From WARW01 sp964582365 (GTDB taxonomy: Bacteria > Patescibacteriota > Microgenomatia > UBA12405), in the NCBI GenBank assembly GCA_964582365.1, contig CAZOQV010000010.1:1-28466 (forward strand): 28,466 bases of DNA, written 5' to 3'. The position numbers and the translations under genes are program-made. Positions 26,490 to 28,466 of this stretch are shown piece after piece (position 1 is the stretch's first letter; each line of letters opens with the position of its first letter). The notes below the pieces were generated by a model that searched no databases, was not told the DNA's origin, and worked only from the letters and a program-made list of their open reading frames with translations.

Positions 26490-26517
26490 GTAGAGACGTT
26501 GCATGCAACGTCTCTAC
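26490..26517. repeat. 28-base REP-like palindrome
   Basis: This is a perfect palindrome, arms GTAGAGACGTT/AACGTCTCTAC, centre GCATGC, between the rplL stop and its terminator. It shares its outer arms with the copies inside leuS and beside the tRNA gene, and its centre with the REP copies near the transposase. Confidence 0.9.
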
Positions 26518-26528
26518 AGAAAAACAAA

Positions 26529-26939
26529 TTACTTGAGCTCAACTTGGGCACCAGCAGCTTCTAATTTTGCTTTAGCATCATTAGCAGCTTCTTTTTTCAT
26601 GGTACCTAATTCAGCAGGACAGGCATCGACCATATCTTTAGCTTCTTTAAGACCTAATTCTGGTTTGAATTCTCGAACAGCTTTGATGACGGCAATTTTG
26701 TTAGCGCCAGCAGAGGTGATGATGACATCAAATTCAGTCTTTTCTTCGGCAGCAGCAGCAGGGGCAGCACCACCAGCAACGGCGGCACCAGCAGCAGCTG
26801 GGGCAGACATAGCGACAGCTTTGACATCAAATTTTTCTTCGAGAGCTTTAACTAATTCGGAAAGCTCGAGAACTGAGAGTTCGGCAACAGAATCGAGTAA
26901 TTTTTCGATTTTTGCACTTACTTTTTTATCTTCTGACAT
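26529..26939 (-). CDS. rplL: 50S ribosomal protein bL12 (L7/L12)
   Basis: This is the stalk protein that recruits translation factors. Of its 136 residues, the N-terminal dimerisation helices are V-S-A-K-I-E-K-L-L-D-S-V-A-E-L-S-V-L-E. An Ala-rich hinge follows (about 41-62: A-A-A-G-A-A-V-A-G-G-A-A-P-A-A-A-A). The C-terminal domain has E-F-D-V-I-I-T-S-A-G-A-N-K-I-A-V-I-K, then L-G-L-K-E-A-K-D-M-V-D. The hinge and length are slightly longer than E. coli L7/L12 (about 120). It is second in the minus-strand operon with rplJ, and the 44-base spacer holds AATTAAT-type repeats. Transcription ends at the hairpins at 26424-26483. Confidence 0.96.
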   Translation of the reverse strand: MSEDKKVSAKIEKLLDSVAELSVLELSELVKALEEKFDVKAVAMSAPAAAGAAVAGGAAPAAAAEEKTEFDVIITSAGANKIAVIKAVREFKPELGLKEAKDMVDACPAELGTMKKEAANDAKAKLEAAGAQVELK

Positions 26940-26983
26940 AGGTTTAATTTAATTAATAATTAATAATTAACAATTAATAATAT

Positions 26984-27496
26984 TTATTGCTGTTTATCAG
27001 CAATGGCTTTGAGGGTTAAAACCAATTTGGTTTGGTTAAAACGAAGAGCATAAGCCAATCTTTGGAGAGGATTTTTAAGTCCACCAATAAATTGAGCAAT
27101 GAGAGCACTTTTTGAAGGTAAAGTTAAAAAGGTTTTTAACTCATCTAAAGATAAAAGTTTTTTATCGTAGATTCCATATTTGAAACTGGTTTTTTCTTTA
27201 GCGGTGTTAACTTTGTCAATTTCTTTTAAAGGAGCGATTTCGTCTTCATTACAATAGGTGATGGCGGTTGGTCCAGTTAAAGCTTCTGGTAATTTGATAC
27301 CTAATTTTTCAAGAGCTCGGGTAATTAAAGAATTTTTAACAACTTCAATTTCACCACCGTTAGCTTTGATATTAGCTCTAAGACTAGTGGTATCAGCGGC
27401 GTTTAAACCTTGATATTGGATTAAAGCGGCAGATTTAGATTCACTAAGTTTTTTAGCGACATCTTCGACTTGATTGATTTTTTGTGTAGTTGGCAT
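26984..27496 (-). CDS. rplJ: 50S ribosomal protein uL10
   Basis: uL10 anchors bL12 dimers to the ribosome as the stalk base. Of its 170 residues, the N-terminal rRNA-binding domain has Y-Q-G-L-N-A-A-D-T-T-S-L-R and V-V-K-N-S-L (matching the family V-x-K-N-T-L), then G-P-T-A-I-T-Y. The C-terminal helix (L-A-Y-A-L-R-F-N-Q-T-K-L-V-L-T-L-K-A-I-A) would bind bL12. It is preceded by a long leader with the L10-binding fold and an attenuator, so autoregulation is expected. Confidence 0.95.
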   Translation of the reverse strand: MPTTQKINQVEDVAKKLSESKSAALIQYQGLNAADTTSLRANIKANGGEIEVVKNSLITRALEKLGIKLPEALTGPTAITYCNEDEIAPLKEIDKVNTAKEKTSFKYGIYDKKLLSLDELKTFLTLPSKSALIAQFIGGLKNPLQRLAYALRFNQTKLVLTLKAIADKQQ

Positions 27497-27532
27497 ATTT
27501 TTTAAAATTTCTAAATCTTAATTTCTAATTTC

Positions 27533-27632
27533 TAAAAAAAAAGAAAGGCCTCGAAGATTCGAGGCGCAAATAAAACAAAATAAATTGTTTTGCCTCGGCG
27601 GGACTTATTTTTGTGCCTGCTGTCTTCGGTTG
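27533..27632 (-). promoter_or_regulatory. L10 leader RNA with attenuator
   Basis: Upstream of rplJ the minus strand reads CCGAAGACAGCAGG, then about 15 bases later CCCGCCGAGGC, the conserved core of the bacterial ribosomal protein L10 leader. Downstream lies GCCTCGAA/TTCGAGGC (27548-27565) followed by a T-rich run, an intrinsic terminator. Its GCCTCG arm can also pair with the CGAGGC of the core, so the two folds compete. Binding of the L10-L12 complex would set readthrough. TATAAT (27641-27646, minus strand) is the likely -10 box. Confidence 0.85.
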
Positions 27633-27674
27633 ATGGGGGAATTATAACAGAAATTTTGCAAAAAAGAAATGAAC

Positions 27675-27971
27675 TTATTTTGATAATAGTTTCTGATTGG
27701 GTTTTTTAGATCTTTCTTCTAGGTCTTTAAGATAATCAATATATTGAAGATTTTCTAAATATTCTGTTGATATCGTTTGCTTGTCTCTTTTTAAATCAAA
27801 TTCTCCAGTAAGAAGAAAAATTTTTTCTTTTAAGTCGTTTATTGATTCAGGAGAGAGTTTTCCTCCTTTTTCAATAATTTCTTGTATTTTTTTTGATTCG
27901 GAAATAATGTTTGAAACGTGTTCTTCTAGTTTTGTATCTAATTGATTTTTTTGTTTAGATTTTTCTATCAT
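27675..27971 (-). CDS. Small helical protein, unknown
   Basis: This is a 98-residue, highly charged, almost wholly helical protein. Heptad-like spacing at about 10-35 (L-D-T-K-L-E-E-H-V-S-N-I-I) and about 42-55 suggests a coiled coil. There is no membrane helix and no recognised family. The start is well supported: TTGCAT (28000-28005), 17 bases, TATAAT (27977-27982), then five bases to the ATG, all on the minus strand, predicting a leaderless mRNA. The gene lies between the L10 leader promoter and a strong terminator. Confidence 0.7.
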   Translation of the reverse strand: MIEKSKQKNQLDTKLEEHVSNIISESKKIQEIIEKGGKLSPESINDLKEKIFLLTGEFDLKRDKQTISTEYLENLQYIDYLKDLEERSKKPNQKLLSK

Positions 27972-27976
27972 TATTT

Positions 27977-28005
27977 ATTATAAGATCAATTTTAAATAAA
28001 TGCAA
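27977..28005 (-). promoter_or_regulatory. Promoter of the 98-residue protein, leaderless
   Basis: The minus strand has TTGCAT at 28000-28005 and TATAAT at 27977-27982, with an exact 17-base spacer and five bases to the ATG. It is among the clearest examples of the leaderless arrangement in the window. Confidence 0.75.
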
Positions 28006-28020
28006 TATGTTTTACAAAAA

Positions 28021-28104
28021 AAGCCCTAGAAAAAAATAATAATAAAAATTGGTGAATTTTACAATTCATTTATTTCTATTTAAAATTTTTTATATCTAGG
28101 GCTT
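28021..28104 (-). terminator. Intrinsic terminator of the small basic protein gene
   Basis: AAGCCCTAGA (28021-28030) pairs with TCTAGGGCTT (28095-28104), with a nested GAATT/AATTC hairpin. On the minus strand the stem is followed by a run of seven T, so it ends transcripts from the 43-residue gene at 28208-28339. Confidence 0.8.
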
Positions 28105-28207
28105 AACTTCAAAAATCAGTGGTACGAGATTGGGAAAAAGATGTTTCTATGATTTCGTATCTATTTTGCTATGAATAAATTATTGAACAGAGAAGAAGAA
28201 CAAAAGT

Positions 28208-28339
28208 TTAGCGGTGATGATTATATCTGACGTATTTGGGTTTGATATTTTTTACCGGTGTTTTTTCTGTTTCTGGTGATGGGTTTTCCGGTCTCAAACG
28301 CTTGTTGCTTCTGTTTTCAAAATTACTTCTTGCTGCCAT
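28208..28339 (-). CDS. Small basic 43-residue protein, unknown
   Basis: The open frame starts M-A-A-R-S-N-F-E-N-R-S-N-K-R and ends K-Y-V-R-Y-N-H-H-R. It is rich in Arg, Lys and Asn with a Pro/Glu middle, so it is probably disordered and may bind nucleic acid or ribosomes. The support is strong for such a short gene: a Shine-Dalgarno AAAGGAG about seven bases before the ATG, a leader hairpin upstream, and an intrinsic terminator downstream. Its codon use is richer in G and C than most neighbours, like the two genes at 15711-17364. No family was recognised. Confidence 0.65.
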   Translation of the reverse strand: MAARSNFENRSNKRLRPENPSPETEKTPVKNIKPKYVRYNHHR

Positions 28340-28374
28340 GATAACTCTCCTTTAAATTTTTTTATTTGATATTT

Positions 28375-28428
28375 GAGCAGATGCTCGGGCTGGACACTAA
28401 AAGTAATGTTCAAACCGAGCATTTGCTC
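28375..28428 (-). promoter_or_regulatory. 14-bp leader hairpin of the small basic protein gene
   Basis: GAGCAGATGCTCGG (28375-28388) pairs with CCGAGCATTTGCTC (28415-28428), with one G-U pair. It lies in the 5' leader about 35 bases before the ATG and does not include the Shine-Dalgarno. A possible -10 box, TAAAAT (minus strand, 28441-28446), lies just upstream. Confidence 0.6.
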
Positions 28429-28466
28429 TACTGATTTTTGATTTTAAAAGTACAGATCTAAAAACG

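Noticed and set aside
26503..26952. Ala-rich open frame on the plus strand across rplL
   Set aside because: It is the reverse-strand shadow of the L7/L12 gene, produced by its Ala-rich hinge; no start signal and no homology.
28170..28229. 19-codon plus-strand frame M-N-K-L-L-N-R-E-E-E-Q-K
   Set aside because: Too short to support, and it overlaps the better supported minus-strand small gene on the opposite strand.

Overview
The window is AT-rich, gene-dense bacterial DNA that looks like a member of the Candidate Phyla Radiation (Patescibacteria), most likely Microgenomates. This rests on the mixture of short housekeeping genes, a split ComEC, WxL-like surface proteins, many TAAAAT-type promoters placed directly against start codons, and abundant short palindromic repeats. 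No rRNA is present to confirm the placement. TGA is used as a stop (mreB, the M16 peptidase, ruvC, the second Nudix gene), so the code is the standard bacterial one and not the TGA=Gly code of Gracilibacteria/SR1.

Layout. 1-2700: repeats and a minus-strand surface/membrane cluster (DUF916-like protein, WxL-like secreted protein, membrane protein with a kinase-like DHp helix pair). 2700-5400: DNA-uptake genes comEA, comEC competence domain and a separate ComEC-type metallo-beta-lactamase domain, divided by composite repeats. 5400-10600: a beta-lactamase-fold serine hydrolase divergent from leuS, then an M16 peptidase. 10600-11670: gene-poor tract with tRNA-Arg(CCT), repeats and a real assembly gap. 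11670-15610: small membrane protein, PEGA/propeller protein, mreB and a WecG/TagA glycosyltransferase. 15610-17430: two genes of visibly different base composition with their own promoters, structured leaders and terminators; the second is a Nudix protein. 17430-20710: murB divergent from ruvC-ruvA-ruvB. 20740-25670: an excisionase-type HTH protein, a D-2-hydroxyacid dehydrogenase, a GDP-mannose pyrophosphorylase-like protein, small unknown genes, and a TrmB-family regulator divergent from an EamA transporter. 25670-28466: REP-like palindromes around an HUH (RAYT-like) transposase, the rplJ-rplL operon with an L10 leader/attenuator, and two small genes.

Two things stand out. First, the leucyl-tRNA synthetase carries a complete Nudix hydrolase domain, with an intact Nudix box, inserted inside its CP1 editing domain. 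Second, at least five families of short repeats sit in-frame inside conserved genes (leuS, wecG, ruvA, ruvC, comEA). In the four families with more than one coding copy, the copies in different genes are read in the same frame and give the same short peptide. This resembles the protein-coding palindromic elements of Rickettsia.

Two of the three 100-N gaps (15000-15099 and 25366-25465) are spurious. The 55 bases on each side are identical, and removing 155 bases restores one intact reading frame in each case. The gap at 11277-11376 is real and lies between two tandem repeats.
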